Source of the DNA: Parvularcula sp039033795
GTDB lineage: Bacteria; Pseudomonadota; Alphaproteobacteria; Caulobacterales; Parvularculaceae
Assembly (NCBI GenBank): GCA_039033795.1
Contig: JBCCBY010000050.1
Coordinates: 1 to 14,295, forward strand
Direction: 5' to 3'
DNA: 14,295 bases
Made by a program: the position numbers and the translations under genes. Positions 1 to 7,095 of this stretch are shown here, one piece after another; position 1 is the stretch's first letter; each line of letters begins with the position of its first letter. Under the pieces are notes generated by a model. It was not told where the DNA came from. It worked only from the letters and a program-made list of their open reading frames with translations, and ran no database searches.

Positions 1-558
1 CGTCATGGCGGTGAACCGGCCGCTGCCTTTGGCGCGACTGGCGGCCTCAACACAGGCGCCGCGGGTCACTGGTCCCTCAAAGAGATAGCCTTCGATATAG
101 CAAACCTGCGCGCCCTCGACCTCGTCTTCCTGCAAATCATCAGGCGAAAGATGGATCGCAGCGCCAAGAAAGGTCGCCATCGACCGCTGCGCATCGGGCG
201 TCACGGAAATCAGCGATCGCCCCGTGGGCACACTGCTGTCATGAGCTGGCGTTTCGAACAAAGCGCCAAGGGCGGTCATCGATTCTTTGTAGACAGAGCC
301 GAGTTCATCATCAGCCACCTTACCCACAAAACGCGATTGGCCACCAAAACTTGAAATGCAAGCAACCGTGTTGCCCGCGGAGCCGCCAGCCACCATCACC
401 GTGTCGGAGAACGCACCCGTAATCTCCTCCGCCTGCGCCGTGTCAATCAGCATCATGCCGCCGCGAACGATCCCGTGTTTTTCGGGAAAGCTATCGTCGA
501 CCTGAGCGATGACATCGACTATCGCGTTTCCGAGCGCAGCGACTTGGATCTCAGCCAT
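1..558 (-). CDS. Adenosine kinase / PfkB-family sugar kinase, N-terminal 186 residues (cut by window edge)
   Basis: The reverse strand reads open from an ATG at 558 to the window edge, giving 186 residues that begin MAEIQVAALGNAIVDVIAQV. The N-terminal G-N-A-I-V-D strand and the glycine-rich stretch AGGSAGNTVA (about residues 58-67), followed by FGGQSRFVGKVADDELG, form the first PfkB/ribokinase signature, which places substrate binding in a lid plus Rossmann-like core. Alphaproteobacterial proteins with this exact start are usually annotated adenosine kinase (adenosine + ATP to AMP + ADP, purine salvage, cytosol). The C-terminal half with the catalytic aspartate and the second signature lies outside the window, so substrate specificity is inferred. 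The start is supported by an AAGGA-type ribosome site 7 bases upstream, which lies inside the first codons of the divergent lipoprotein gene. The family call is firm, adenosine specificity less so. Confidence 0.9.
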   Translation of the reverse strand, partial: MAEIQVAALGNAIVDVIAQVDDSFPEKHGIVRGGMMLIDTAQAEEITGAFSDTVMVAGGSAGNTVACISSFGGQSRFVGKVADDELGSVYKESMTALGALFETPAHDSSVPTGRSLISVTPDAQRSMATFLGAAIHLSPDDLQEDEVEGAQVCYIEGYLFEGPVTRGACVEAASRAKGSGRFTAMT

Positions 559-979
559 GATGGTGTCCTTTTTTCGAAGCCCGCGGGTTAACGGCTTCGC
601 CCTGGTTCTGTCTATGGCTGTCTTGTCCGCCTGTTCGACGGATGACGGAGAGCGTGATCCGCTCGGGGCTTTGATCGGCCGCGAGATGGCCAAACCGCGC
701 AAGAAACCGGCGCCAGGGCCTGACGCTGCCGCGTTCGTCGGCGAACCCGTTGAGGCGTTGGAGACGTTCCTCGGCACCCCTGGCCTCACCCGCCAAGAGG
801 GGGAGAATGAATTCCGCCGTTATGACCTGCGCCAGTGCCGCGCCTACGCGATCGTGGTGCCAGCGGGCGGGGACGTCACAAGCCTCACCACAGGCCCCGT
901 CGTGCAAGGCGACGAAGCGCCATCGTTTCGCGCTTGCACCGCTGGGCTCGTCAACCGAGCTGAAACCTCTGACAGGTGA
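557..979 (+). CDS. Small lipoprotein, unknown function
   Basis: The protein is about 140 residues if translation starts at the ATG at 557; the ATG at 560 is equally possible. An upstream ATG at 509 lies entirely inside the divergent kinase gene and would put 16 residues in front of the signal peptide, so I rejected it. The N-terminus has basic residues, a hydrophobic run and a lipobox ending L-S-A-C, so the mature protein should be lipid-anchored at that cysteine. The mature part starts with a charged, proline-rich linker, then a small domain with F-L-G-T-P-G-L-x-R-x-E-G followed by RRYDLRQCRAYAIVV. This 'GxPxLxRxEG ... RY ... C' pattern recurs in small uncharacterised alphaproteobacterial lipoproteins. 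No convincing ribosome site precedes either ATG. It is followed 69 bases later by an AmpG-like permease gene on the same strand. Confidence 0.75.
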   Translation: MMVSFFRSPRVNGFALVLSMAVLSACSTDDGERDPLGALIGREMAKPRKKPAPGPDAAAFVGEPVEALETFLGTPGLTRQEGENEFRRYDLRQCRAYAIVVPAGGDVTSLTTGPVVQGDEAPSFRACTAGLVNRAETSDR

Positions 980-1048
980 GGTGGCAAGAACTTGCCCCCA
1001 TGCTCGACGCTGGCCAAGCTAATGGTCACCAGCTTTTAGGAACCCCTC

Positions 1049-2419
1049 TTGTCTGACACCGATGACAAAGACCATCTAGCTGCAGCCGTTTCACTCCCTT
1101 GGTGGCGCCGGACGCTTGACCCTTACCGAAAACCCGAAATGGCTGGCATGTTGCTCTTGGGATTTGCATCGGGCCTGCCGCTTTACCTCGTTTATCAGAA
1201 GACATCCTTCTGGTTGCGGCTCGAGGGGATTGAACGCTCGACGATTGGATTTTTCTATTGGGTCGGCTTGGCCTATTCCTTCAAATTCGTCTGGGCACCA
1301 ATCATCGATAAAATCCGTGTGCCCGTGATAGGCGCCATGCTCGGCCATCGCCGATCATGGATGATTGTGTCGATTGTTGGAACGGTGCTTGGGCTGTTGG
1401 TGATCTCCACCGGAACGCCGTCGGTCAGTCTTCTTCCGATCACGTTGGGGGCGATCCTTTTGGCCTTTTCAGGGGCGACCCTCGACGTCTCCATCGATGC
1501 CTGGCGGATTGAGTCAGCCCCCACAGAAACACAAGCGAACATGGCGGCGACCTATTCGCTCGGCTACCGCGGCGCCTATATTTTCTCCGGTTTCGGGTTC
1601 ATCGTTGCTGATTTTGTCAATTGGAACGCAAGCTTTGTTTTCATGGCATGCGCGATGGCCGCCACCGCCGCGCTGGTTCTGCTCGTGAGGGAACCGCCGC
1701 GACCGAACGGCTCCCTCCTTGAAAAGACAGACCCGCTTTTCATCAGGATGCGAAAAATGTTCGTTGAGCCCTTCCAGCAGGTGGCGGAACGGTTTGGTGT
1801 CGTCTTGGTGCCGATTTTGGCGCTCGTCCTGTTCTATCGGATCACGGACTTCACCATGGGTGTGATGGCAAGCCCGCTTTACGCCGATCTAGGATACGCC
1901 CCCGCAACGGTCGGTGCGTTGCAGTCGGGACCAGGGGTGATCGCCACGATTTTTGGTCTCTTTTTAGGCGGGATTGCCGCGCAAGTGTGGGGCATTATGC
2001 GCAGTCTGGTGCTCGGGGCTTTCCTGACACTGATCACCACAGCCGCTTACGCGTGGTTTGCGCACACTGCGACCGGCGACGATCCGCTCTTCTTGGCCCT
2101 GGCGATTTGCGCGGACAATGTCGCTGGCGGTTTCGTGACGACCGTCTTCATCGCCTATCTATCGAGCTTGGTGGATCCGGCTTTTGCGGCCACGCAATAT
2201 GCGCTCTTCAGCTCACTCTATGCCTTCATGAACAAGTTCCTGGCCGGGTTCTCGGGTGTCCTCGCCGATGCGTTTGGCTGGGTGCCGTTCTTCTTGATCA
2301 CGGCGAGCTTTGCGATCCCGGCGGGCGGGCTGGTGCTCCTGGTCAGCGCCATGCAACGGAAATATCCGCCCAAGGCGATCACGCTTTCCGATGTTGAGCC
2401 CGCACCGATTGCACGATAG
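1049..2419 (+). CDS. AmpG-like MFS permease (muropeptide transporter family)
   Basis: A 456-residue integral membrane protein with about 12 predicted membrane segments. It carries features of the AmpG branch of the major facilitator superfamily: an N-terminal LLLGFASGLPLYL segment, TIGFFYWVGLAYSFKFVWAP(I/L)ID in the second helix, a basic G-H-R-R-S-W cytoplasmic loop, D-A-W-R-I-E at the end of helix 4, and ATQYALFSSLY in helix 10-11. AmpG imports anhydro-muropeptides from the periplasm for cell-wall recycling; some close relatives have other or unknown substrates, so the substrate is inferred. The start is a TTG at 1049: an in-frame TAG sits 12 bases upstream and an AGGAA ribosome site precedes it by about 6 bases. 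It is slightly shorter than E. coli AmpG. The AI-2E family gene begins 20 bases after its stop, so the two are probably co-transcribed. Confidence 0.85.
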   Translation: MSDTDDKDHLAAAVSLPWWRRTLDPYRKPEMAGMLLLGFASGLPLYLVYQKTSFWLRLEGIERSTIGFFYWVGLAYSFKFVWAPIIDKIRVPVIGAMLGHRRSWMIVSIVGTVLGLLVISTGTPSVSLLPITLGAILLAFSGATLDVSIDAWRIESAPTETQANMAATYSLGYRGAYIFSGFGFIVADFVNWNASFVFMACAMAATAALVLLVREPPRPNGSLLEKTDPLFIRMRKMFVEPFQQVAERFGVVLVPILALVLFYRITDFTMGVMASPLYADLGYAPATVGALQSGPGVIATIFGLFLGGIAAQVWGIMRSLVLGAFLTLITTAAYAWFAHTATGDDPLFLALAICADNVAGGFVTTVFIAYLSSLVDPAFAATQYALFSSLYAFMNKFLAGFSGVLADAFGWVPFFLITASFAIPAGGLVLLVSAMQRKYPPKAITLSDVEPAPIAR

Positions 2420-2439
2420 CGGCGACTTCGCTTAAGCGC

Positions 2440-3588
2440 TTGGCCGTGACCGAAGCCCCTCCATCCGTCAAGCGCGCCGCCAGCCAGTCCCTTGGCGCCC
2501 TATTCTACGGCGCGGGGATCTTCGTTCTTGCTGGCTTTGTCTTGTGGATCGGCCAACCGGTCCTCATCCCCTTGGTGATCGCCGCTTTTCTCTCCTTTCT
2601 CATTGTCTCGGTGAAGCGCCAAATCGGCAGCCTTCCCGGCATTGGGCGTGTGCTGCCGGAAAGCGTGCATTTCACCCTCGCCTTTGGGGTGATCGTCATG
2701 GTCCTGTTCGTCCTTGCAGCGATTATCCGCAACAATATCGGCAGTGTGGTGGAGGCCGCCCCCGGCTATAACGAGCGCCTGCAAGAAATTGGCACAGGGC
2801 TTTCGGCCTACGCCCTTGACTTGCCGTTTGTCGGGGATGACCTGCGCGAGACAATCGACAACCTGCAAATCAACACGCTCAACATCGTGCAAACGACGCT
2901 GGGTAACATCGCGAGCATCGCAAGCGGGTTGATTGGCAGTCTGGTGACGGTTCTTCTTTACACGGCGTTCATGCTGGTCGAGCGCGGACAGTTCATGAAA
3001 AAGGTGGCAAGGATCGCGGATTTGCGCGGCGCAAGCGCGGTGGTTGACGATGTCATTGATGACATCAGCCACTTGGTCCAACAGTATATTTCGGTCAAAA
3101 CCTTCACCAGTCTGATGGTCGCAGGCATCTCTTGGGCATTGATGCAAGTGCTGGGGATCGATTTTGCTGGCTTTTGGGCCCTTCTTATTTTCGGCCTCAA
3201 CTTCATCCCCATCATTGGTTCGATTATTGGCGTGATGCTGCCCACCGCTTTGTCCTTGGTTCAACCGGAGGGCGGGTTTGGGCTTTTCTTTTTGACCCTT
3301 GGGCTTTTGACGGGGGCACAGCAGGTGGTGGGCTCTATCATTGAACCGCGTCTCATGGGCAGCTCGCTCAATCTTTCGCCGCTGATCATCCTCTTAAGCC
3401 TTGCCACCTGGGGCGCACTTTGGGGTATCGCAGGCATGCTGCTCTGTGTACCCATGACTGTTGCGATCATGATCGTCTTGGCACAGTTCAAAGCCACCCA
3501 GCCGGTCGCCATTCTGCTCTCGGACAATGGCGAAGTCGGGCCGCTTGAAACACCACGAAGCGCCGTCGCTGACGCGGCGCATGCTTAA
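2440..3588 (+). CDS. AI-2E family transporter (PerM/YdiK/TqsA superfamily)
   Basis: A 382-residue membrane protein with the layout of the AI-2E/PerM family: two or three N-terminal helices (residues about 20-55 and 70-95), a soluble middle section, one helix near 165-185, then a C-terminal hydrophobic block containing FWALLIFGLNFIPIIGSIIG and QQVVGSIIEPRLMG, the family's most conserved stretch. Members include the E. coli autoinducer-2 exporter TqsA and sodium/proton antiporters, so the substrate cannot be told from sequence. The start is either the TTG at 2440 or the GTG at 2446; neither has a strong ribosome site. The gene ends convergently with the glycosyltransferase gene: both stop codons lie in the palindrome GCTTAAGC, so the coding regions overlap by 4 bases. 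Confidence 0.88.
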   Translation: MAVTEAPPSVKRAASQSLGALFYGAGIFVLAGFVLWIGQPVLIPLVIAAFLSFLIVSVKRQIGSLPGIGRVLPESVHFTLAFGVIVMVLFVLAAIIRNNIGSVVEAAPGYNERLQEIGTGLSAYALDLPFVGDDLRETIDNLQINTLNIVQTTLGNIASIASGLIGSLVTVLLYTAFMLVERGQFMKKVARIADLRGASAVVDDVIDDISHLVQQYISVKTFTSLMVAGISWALMQVLGIDFAGFWALLIFGLNFIPIIGSIIGVMLPTALSLVQPEGGFGLFFLTLGLLTGAQQVVGSIIEPRLMGSSLNLSPLIILLSLATWGALWGIAGMLLCVPMTVAIMIVLAQFKATQPVAILLSDNGEVGPLETPRSAVADAAHA

Positions 3589-4352
3589 GCCCCAAAACGC
3601 TCCCGTAAGGCCTTCAGCACCAGCCCTGGCAGCGCCAGAAAATTCTGGGCATAACGCGACCGAAGCCTGGGCTCGTTCGCCGCTCGGAACAGCCATTCAA
3701 ACCCCATCCGTGCCAAGAGGGAGGGGGCTTCTTCAGTGTCGCCCGAGACATGCCGGATCACCGCACCAAGGTGGGAGATGACGGGCACACCGAGGCTATC
3801 GCGGTTGGCGGCAATCCACGCTTGCCCTTTGACAGCCCCTAAAGCGATGACGAGAACATCAGCCTGCATCGCACGGACGGGCGCGAGATGCTCTTCGGTG
3901 CTCAGCGCTTCGACCGACCCGTGACCGGGATTGTAGCCGCCAACGCCAAGCAGCGGGGTCGTCGGGTCGTGATTGAGGGCAGCGCTCGCTCGCTCCGCCT
4001 CGTCGCCTTCCGCTCCAAAAAAGCCCACGCGAAGAGGCCCTGCCTCGCCTTGACGGAGACGCCTGAAAATCTCCACGCCCGTCACCCGCGCCTTAAAGGG
4101 ACGGCCACGGATGGTCGCCAGCGCCATGACCGGCATCCCGTCGCAGGTGACGAGGTCTGATTGATCCAAATGATCTTTAAAGGCTGGCTGGCGTTCTGCG
4201 GTCACGACCCAATCAAGATTGGCGGTGGAGATCCAAAGCGGTGTTTTCGTGCGCGCAGCCTCACCAATGCGCTGCGCAACTTCAGCGCCATCCAACTGAT
4301 CAAACTTCACGCCGAACAGCGTGGCGACGTCGCGGTCCACGGGGTTAGTCAT
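3585..4352 (-). CDS. WecG/TagA/CpsF family glycosyltransferase
   Basis: A 255-residue protein of the family that transfers a sugar (ManNAc or ManNAcA in the characterised members WecG and TagA) from a UDP donor to an undecaprenyl-linked acceptor at the inner face of the membrane. Family landmarks in order: TANLDWVV (43-50), the acidic C-D-G-M-P-V motif (70-75; D71 corresponds to the catalytic aspartate of TagA), RVTGVEIF (89-96), VGFFGAEGDEAERA (109-122), and the C-terminal FEWLFRAANEPRLRSRY. The usual 'G-x-P-K-Q-E-x-W' motif reads L-G-A-V-K-G-Q-A-W here, so a normally conserved segment is altered. The start is the ATG at 4352, inside the end of oxyR (ATGACTAA, 8-base overlap), so translation is probably coupled to oxyR; an upstream frame start at 4397 lies within oxyR and adds a non-homologous leader. 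Donor and acceptor are unknown, and no polysaccharide cluster is visible nearby. Confidence 0.88.
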   Translation of the reverse strand: MTNPVDRDVATLFGVKFDQLDGAEVAQRIGEAARTKTPLWISTANLDWVVTAERQPAFKDHLDQSDLVTCDGMPVMALATIRGRPFKARVTGVEIFRRLRQGEAGPLRVGFFGAEGDEAERASAALNHDPTTPLLGVGGYNPGHGSVEALSTEEHLAPVRAMQADVLVIALGAVKGQAWIAANRDSLGVPVISHLGAVIRHVSGDTEEAPSLLARMGFEWLFRAANEPRLRSRYAQNFLALPGLVLKALRERFGA

Positions 4353-5253
4353 CAGCCAACGCCTCAGCCAACACAGGCATAAGCGCGGCGGCCTCATCGG
4401 TCCGGCGCGACGAACGCCGCCAAGCGAGCCCTAAATCCCTCGCAGGAACAGAACCGTCAGGATCACGAAGCGGCACAACCGCAAGGCCCTCAGCAAGCCC
4501 ACCCGCGATCGCCAAGCGAGGCAGGAGGGTCACGCCAAGGCCTGATCGCACCATTTGGGTCAGGGTGAAGAGACTGGTCGCCGCATAAGCTGAGCCCTCG
4601 CGCTGACCACTCAGGCGACATGCCGAAAGGGCATGGTCGCGCATGCAATGCCCGTCCTCCAGCAACATCAAAGGTTCATTCAAGAGTTCCTCTGTGTTCA
4701 CTACATCGCGCCCAGCCAAGGGATGATCAGGCCGACAAACAAGGCGGAAAGGATCATCACCAAAAATCGCTGTCTCCAACCCCTCATGCTCAATGGGAAG
4801 GGCCAAGACAGCCATGTCGACCTGATCGGCCCGCAGAAGATCGATCAGGTTGGCGGTCAAATCCTCACGAAGATAGGGTTTGAGGTCACTGAACGCCTGC
4901 TCGATCAATGGCATCGCCCGGGGGAGAAGGAATGGGCCAATCGTCGGTATAAGGCCAAACCGATAAGGTCCTTCAAACAAAGGGAGGGTCGATGATGCCG
5001 CGCGCACAAGATCGCGCGCATCGGCCAACACATCCTCTGTACGCCGCGCGACTTCACCGCCCGCCGGGGTCAAAGCGAAACCCTTTGCCGTCCGATCGAC
5101 AAGACTGGTGGCGAGGATCGCTTCAAGCTCTTTGATGCCCGAGGAGAGCGTGGATTGGGAAACGTGACATGCCTCCGCTGCGCGACTGAAGGACTCGAGC
5201 CTCACAAGGGCATCGAAAAACTGAAGCTGCCGAAGCGTCGGGAGGTGTTGCAT
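4345..5253 (-). CDS. oxyR: OxyR, LysR-type peroxide-sensing regulator
   Basis: A 302-residue LysR-family regulator. Residues 5-65 form the winged helix-turn-helix (FFDALVRLESFSRAAEACHVSQSTLS), and residues about 95-300 the sensor domain. It is assigned to OxyR by close matches to family-specific stretches: the LIPTIGPFLLP segment (101-111), LMLLEDGHCMRDHAL (195-209) and SGLGVTLLPRLA (237-248). Both redox cysteines are present, C203 and C212, with the same nine-residue separation as C199/C208 of E. coli OxyR. Peroxide-driven disulfide formation should therefore switch its DNA binding. It is divergent from ahpC-ahpD, its expected targets. The start is taken as the ATG at 5253, which gives the normal OxyR N-terminus; the frame stays open upstream to 5508, but that extension runs antisense through the promoter and ahpC and has no OxyR homology. 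Confidence 0.93.
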   Translation of the reverse strand: MQHLPTLRQLQFFDALVRLESFSRAAEACHVSQSTLSSGIKELEAILATSLVDRTAKGFALTPAGGEVARRTEDVLADARDLVRAASSTLPLFEGPYRFGLIPTIGPFLLPRAMPLIEQAFSDLKPYLREDLTANLIDLLRADQVDMAVLALPIEHEGLETAIFGDDPFRLVCRPDHPLAGRDVVNTEELLNEPLMLLEDGHCMRDHALSACRLSGQREGSAYAATSLFTLTQMVRSGLGVTLLPRLAIAGGLAEGLAVVPLRDPDGSVPARDLGLAWRRSSRRTDEAAALMPVLAEALADD

Positions 5254-5256
5254 AAC

Positions 5257-5275
5257 CCATCGATAAATCCGATGG
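5257..5275. promoter_or_regulatory. OxyR/LysR-type inverted repeat between oxyR and ahpC
   Basis: A perfect 6-base inverted repeat, CCATCG with seven bases then CGATGG. Its core ATCG-N7-CGAT has the same geometry as the OxyR half-site pair ATAG-N7-CTAT, differing at one base in each arm. It begins 4 bases upstream of the oxyR start codon and about 97 bases upstream of the ahpC start. Binding here would block oxyR (autorepression) and could activate ahpC. A second half-site pair in the same phase further toward ahpC is only weakly matched (CAAT at 5292-5295), so a full four-site OxyR operator is not clear. The repeat is seen directly; its role is inferred. Confidence 0.45.
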
Positions 5276-5371
5276 CCTGCTGCGGCAATATCAATTTGCC
5301 TCTTGCGGCCTTCCGGACCATCTCTCCGGTCGAGGCGGTGAGCCTTAACGAGACAATCCATGGAGAATGAT

Positions 5372-5917
5372 ATGCTCGGTGTCGGTGATCGAATTCCCGA
5401 TTTCAAAGTTGTCGGTGTGAAACCGAAATTCATGCAACACGAAGAGAACGGCGAAAGCGCGTTCGAGGATCTCACGCAGGACAGCTTCGAGGGGAAGTGG
5501 AAGGTCATCTACTTCTACCCGAAGGATTTTACGTTCGTTTGCCCCACCGAGATCGCTGAGTTCGGCCGTCTGGCCGCTGAGTTCGCCGACCGCGATGCAG
5601 TGGTTCTTGGCGGCTCCACCGACAACGAATTCTGTAAGCTCGCTTGGCGCCGTGATCATGCTGATTTGGCTGAACATCCAGCATGGCAGTTCGCTGACAC
5701 GACCGGTTCGCTGGTCGACGGTCTGGGCATCCGTTCTGAAGAGGGTGTGGCCCTTCGTGCGACCTTCGTCGTCGATCCCCACGGCGTCATTCAACACGTC
5801 TATGTGAACAACCTCAATGTTGGCCGGAATCCACAAGACACACTCCGTGTTCTTGATGCATTGCAGACCGACGAGCTTTGCCCCTGCAATCGCCCTGTGG
5901 GTGGTGACACGCTCTAA
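5372..5917 (+). CDS. ahpC: Peroxiredoxin AhpC (alkyl hydroperoxide reductase)
   Basis: A 181-residue 2-Cys peroxiredoxin that reduces H2O2, organic peroxides and peroxynitrite in the cytosol. The peroxidatic cysteine is C57 in F-T-F-V-C-P-T-E, with the conserved T/P residues. Near the C-terminus E-L-C-P-C-N supplies two further cysteines, C170 and C172. The last three features (ELCxCN, VGRNPQDTLRVLDALQ, KDFTFVCPTEIAEF) match the mycobacterial AhpC type, which is regenerated by AhpD rather than by AhpF. The start is chosen at the ATG at 5372 because a GGAG ribosome site lies 6 bases upstream and it gives M-L-x-V-G-D-x-x-P; the ATG at 5360 would add four residues and has no ribosome site. It is divergent from oxyR, and ahpD follows 132 bases later. 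Confidence 0.93.
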   Translation: MLGVGDRIPDFKVVGVKPKFMQHEENGESAFEDLTQDSFEGKWKVIYFYPKDFTFVCPTEIAEFGRLAAEFADRDAVVLGGSTDNEFCKLAWRRDHADLAEHPAWQFADTTGSLVDGLGIRSEEGVALRATFVVDPHGVIQHVYVNNLNVGRNPQDTLRVLDALQTDELCPCNRPVGGDTL

Positions 5918-5925
5918 ATCCTTCG

Positions 5926-5959
5926 CGGTTCGCGTCTTGCCCTTCAATGATGCGAACCG
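5926..5959 (+). promoter_or_regulatory. Stem-loop in the ahpC-ahpD spacer
   Basis: CGGTTCGCGTC (5926-5936) can pair with GATGCGAACCG (5949-5959) to form an 11-base-pair stem with one G-U pair and a 12-base loop. It begins 8 bases after the ahpC stop. No T-run follows, so it is not a classical intrinsic terminator. It may protect the 3' end of the ahpC message or act as a partial terminator that sets more AhpC than AhpD. The pairing is seen in the sequence; the role is inferred. Confidence 0.5.
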
Positions 5960-5969
5960 TCTCCGGTGA

Positions 5970-6017
5970 GGCGCGCGCCTTGCTTCCCTCCCCCTGCTAC
6001 AAGGCAGGGTGCGCGCC
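5970..6017 (+). promoter_or_regulatory. Nested inverted repeats upstream of ahpD
   Basis: An outer pair GGCGCGC (5970-5976) / GCGCGCC (6011-6017) encloses an inner hairpin CCCTGC (5992-5997) / GCAGGG (6004-6009) with a 6-base loop. The structure ends about 20 bases before the ahpD ribosome site (AAGGA, 6038-6042). It could act as a second message-processing element or influence ahpD translation. Arms are short but all GC in the outer pair. Confidence 0.35.
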
Positions 6018-6049
6018 CGCTGTCGCTTTCAATGAATAAGGAAATGGCC

Positions 6050-6583
6050 ATGTCGCTCGATGCCCTCCGAGAGCAGCTCCCTGCGTTTGCCAAAGACATC
6101 AAATTGAACCTCGGCACCCTCGCTGGTGAAGACACGCTCGATGACCAGAAAAAGTGGGGAACGTTCCTCTCTTGTGCCCTCGCTGGACGCAATCCAGACG
6201 TCATTCGTGCGATCACGGCAGAGGCCGAAGCCAAGCTGTCGCCCGAAGCCGTGACCGCGGCCAAGGCCGCCGCTGGCATCATGGCGATGAACAACATCTA
6301 TTACCGCTTTGGCCACGAGGCAGGAAATGATGTCTACAAAACGCTTCCCGCCAAACTACGGATGACCATCATCGGCAATCCGGGTGTGGACAAGACCGAT
6401 TTTGAACTGTGGTCGCTGGCCGTGTCGTCGATCAATGGCTGCTTTATGTGCGTCGATGCCCACGAAGCCATCGTCCGTAAAGCTGGTGTGACAACCGAGC
6501 AGATCCAGGCCTCGGTCCGCATTGCGTCGGTGGTCCACGCTGCGAGCGCTATTCTCGATGGCGAAAGCGCTCTTCAAGGGTAG
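6050..6583 (+). CDS. ahpD: AhpD, alkylhydroperoxidase (AhpC reductant)
   Basis: A 177-residue, all-helical carboxymuconolactone decarboxylase/AhpD fold protein. It matches mycobacterial AhpD along its length: YAKDIKLNL-like start (AFAKDIKLNLGTL, 12-24), the MNNIYYR segment (80-86), LRMTIIGNPGVDKTDFELWS, and the active-site motif C-F-M-C-x-x-x-H-E (C131, C134, H138) with the upstream glutamate E119. Mycobacterial AhpD has a histidine between the two cysteines (C-S-H-C); here that position is methionine, M133. AhpD passes electrons to oxidised AhpC, in mycobacteria from lipoylated Lpd/DlaT. The start at 6050 has AAGGA 7 bases upstream; the ATGs at 6032 and 6044 are too close to or in front of that site. 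It is the second gene of the ahpC operon and converges with the flagellar motE-like gene 23 bases away. Confidence 0.92.
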   Translation: MSLDALREQLPAFAKDIKLNLGTLAGEDTLDDQKKWGTFLSCALAGRNPDVIRAITAEAEAKLSPEAVTAAKAAAGIMAMNNIYYRFGHEAGNDVYKTLPAKLRMTIIGNPGVDKTDFELWSLAVSSINGCFMCVDAHEAIVRKAGVTTEQIQASVRIASVVHAASAILDGESALQG

Positions 6584-6606
6584 CATTCCGCATACTGCTC
6601 TTTTGA

Positions 6607-7095
6607 TTACTCTGGTGCTTTAGCGAGCTCTTCAGTGAGCTGCGCTGAGCCCTCAGGCGTCATTGCCGTCAGCATCGCCACCGCAATGGGTACCGGGAGG
6701 CCGACCAGCACCTTCGCTGCGTCCGCAACTGGGATCGCCTCAAGGATCGCGGCAGCTTTGTCAGGCTGCATGGCCGCCACCAACTCCCGCAAATGGCCAA
6801 TGGATTGGTCAGAGCCGATGTCAAAGGCTGCGGGTGGACGCGCGCTTCGACCAGACAGCGCAGAAGCTTGCGGCTTCGCTGGAGAGACCAACTGATCATC
6901 CCCATGCGGTTGGTTCTGCAGCGTGGTCTTAATTTCTGTGATGGGTCCAGGCCCAACACCTTGATCGCCTGCCGTATCGAGCCCTCCGGTCAAAAGCTCC
7001 GTTGCCATGGCAACAGGTCCCTGGACATGACCCAATGCAGCAATGGCAAACCCACCTATCAGCAGACGGAGGACAGGCGATCGCGCGCTATTCAC
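6607..7095 (-). CDS. MotE-like flagellar motility protein, exported
   Basis: A 162-residue protein with an N-terminal signal peptide or anchor (LRLLIGGFAIAALGHVQGPVAMA), a disordered, proline- and glutamine-rich middle, and a C-terminal helical region (about 105-160) built of the repeating 'L..M.P..AA.IL..I....A..VL..L' pattern of the MgtE N-terminal/MotE domain. In Sinorhizobium meliloti MotE is a periplasmic chaperone for the stator-associated protein MotC; comparable genes sit in many alphaproteobacterial flagellar operons. The start is a GTG at 7095 in GTGAATAG, overlapping the stop of the preceding DUF6468 gene by 8 bases, which indicates coupled translation. Placement after fliL and the PflI-like gene supports a role in the flagellar motor. 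Assignment is by pattern and context; overall sequence similarity cannot be measured here. Confidence 0.7.
   Translation of the reverse strand: MNSARSPVLRLLIGGFAIAALGHVQGPVAMATELLTGGLDTAGDQGVGPGPITEIKTTLQNQPHGDDQLVSPAKPQASALSGRSARPPAAFDIGSDQSIGHLRELVAAMQPDKAAAILEAIPVADAAKVLVGLPVPIAVAMLTAMTPEGSAQLTEELAKAPE

Noticed and set aside
983..1037. Short inverted repeats (GGCAAG/CTTGCC and AAGCT/AGCTT with a T-run) between the lipoprotein and permease genes
   Set aside because: The first has almost no loop and the second only 5-base arms; neither is convincing as a terminator.
2500..3264. Open frame of 254 codons on the minus strand opposite the AI-2E transporter gene
   Set aside because: Histidine-, aspartate- and glutamine-rich shadow of membrane-protein codons with no domain or ribosome site.
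5254..5508. 85-residue N-terminal extension of OxyR in the same frame
   Set aside because: It would run through the divergent promoter and the start of ahpC, and OxyR homology begins at the ATG at 5253.
6584..6606. Possible terminator between ahpD and the motE-like gene
   Set aside because: Only a 4-base stem (AGCA/TGCT) precedes the TTTT run, too weak to support a terminator.
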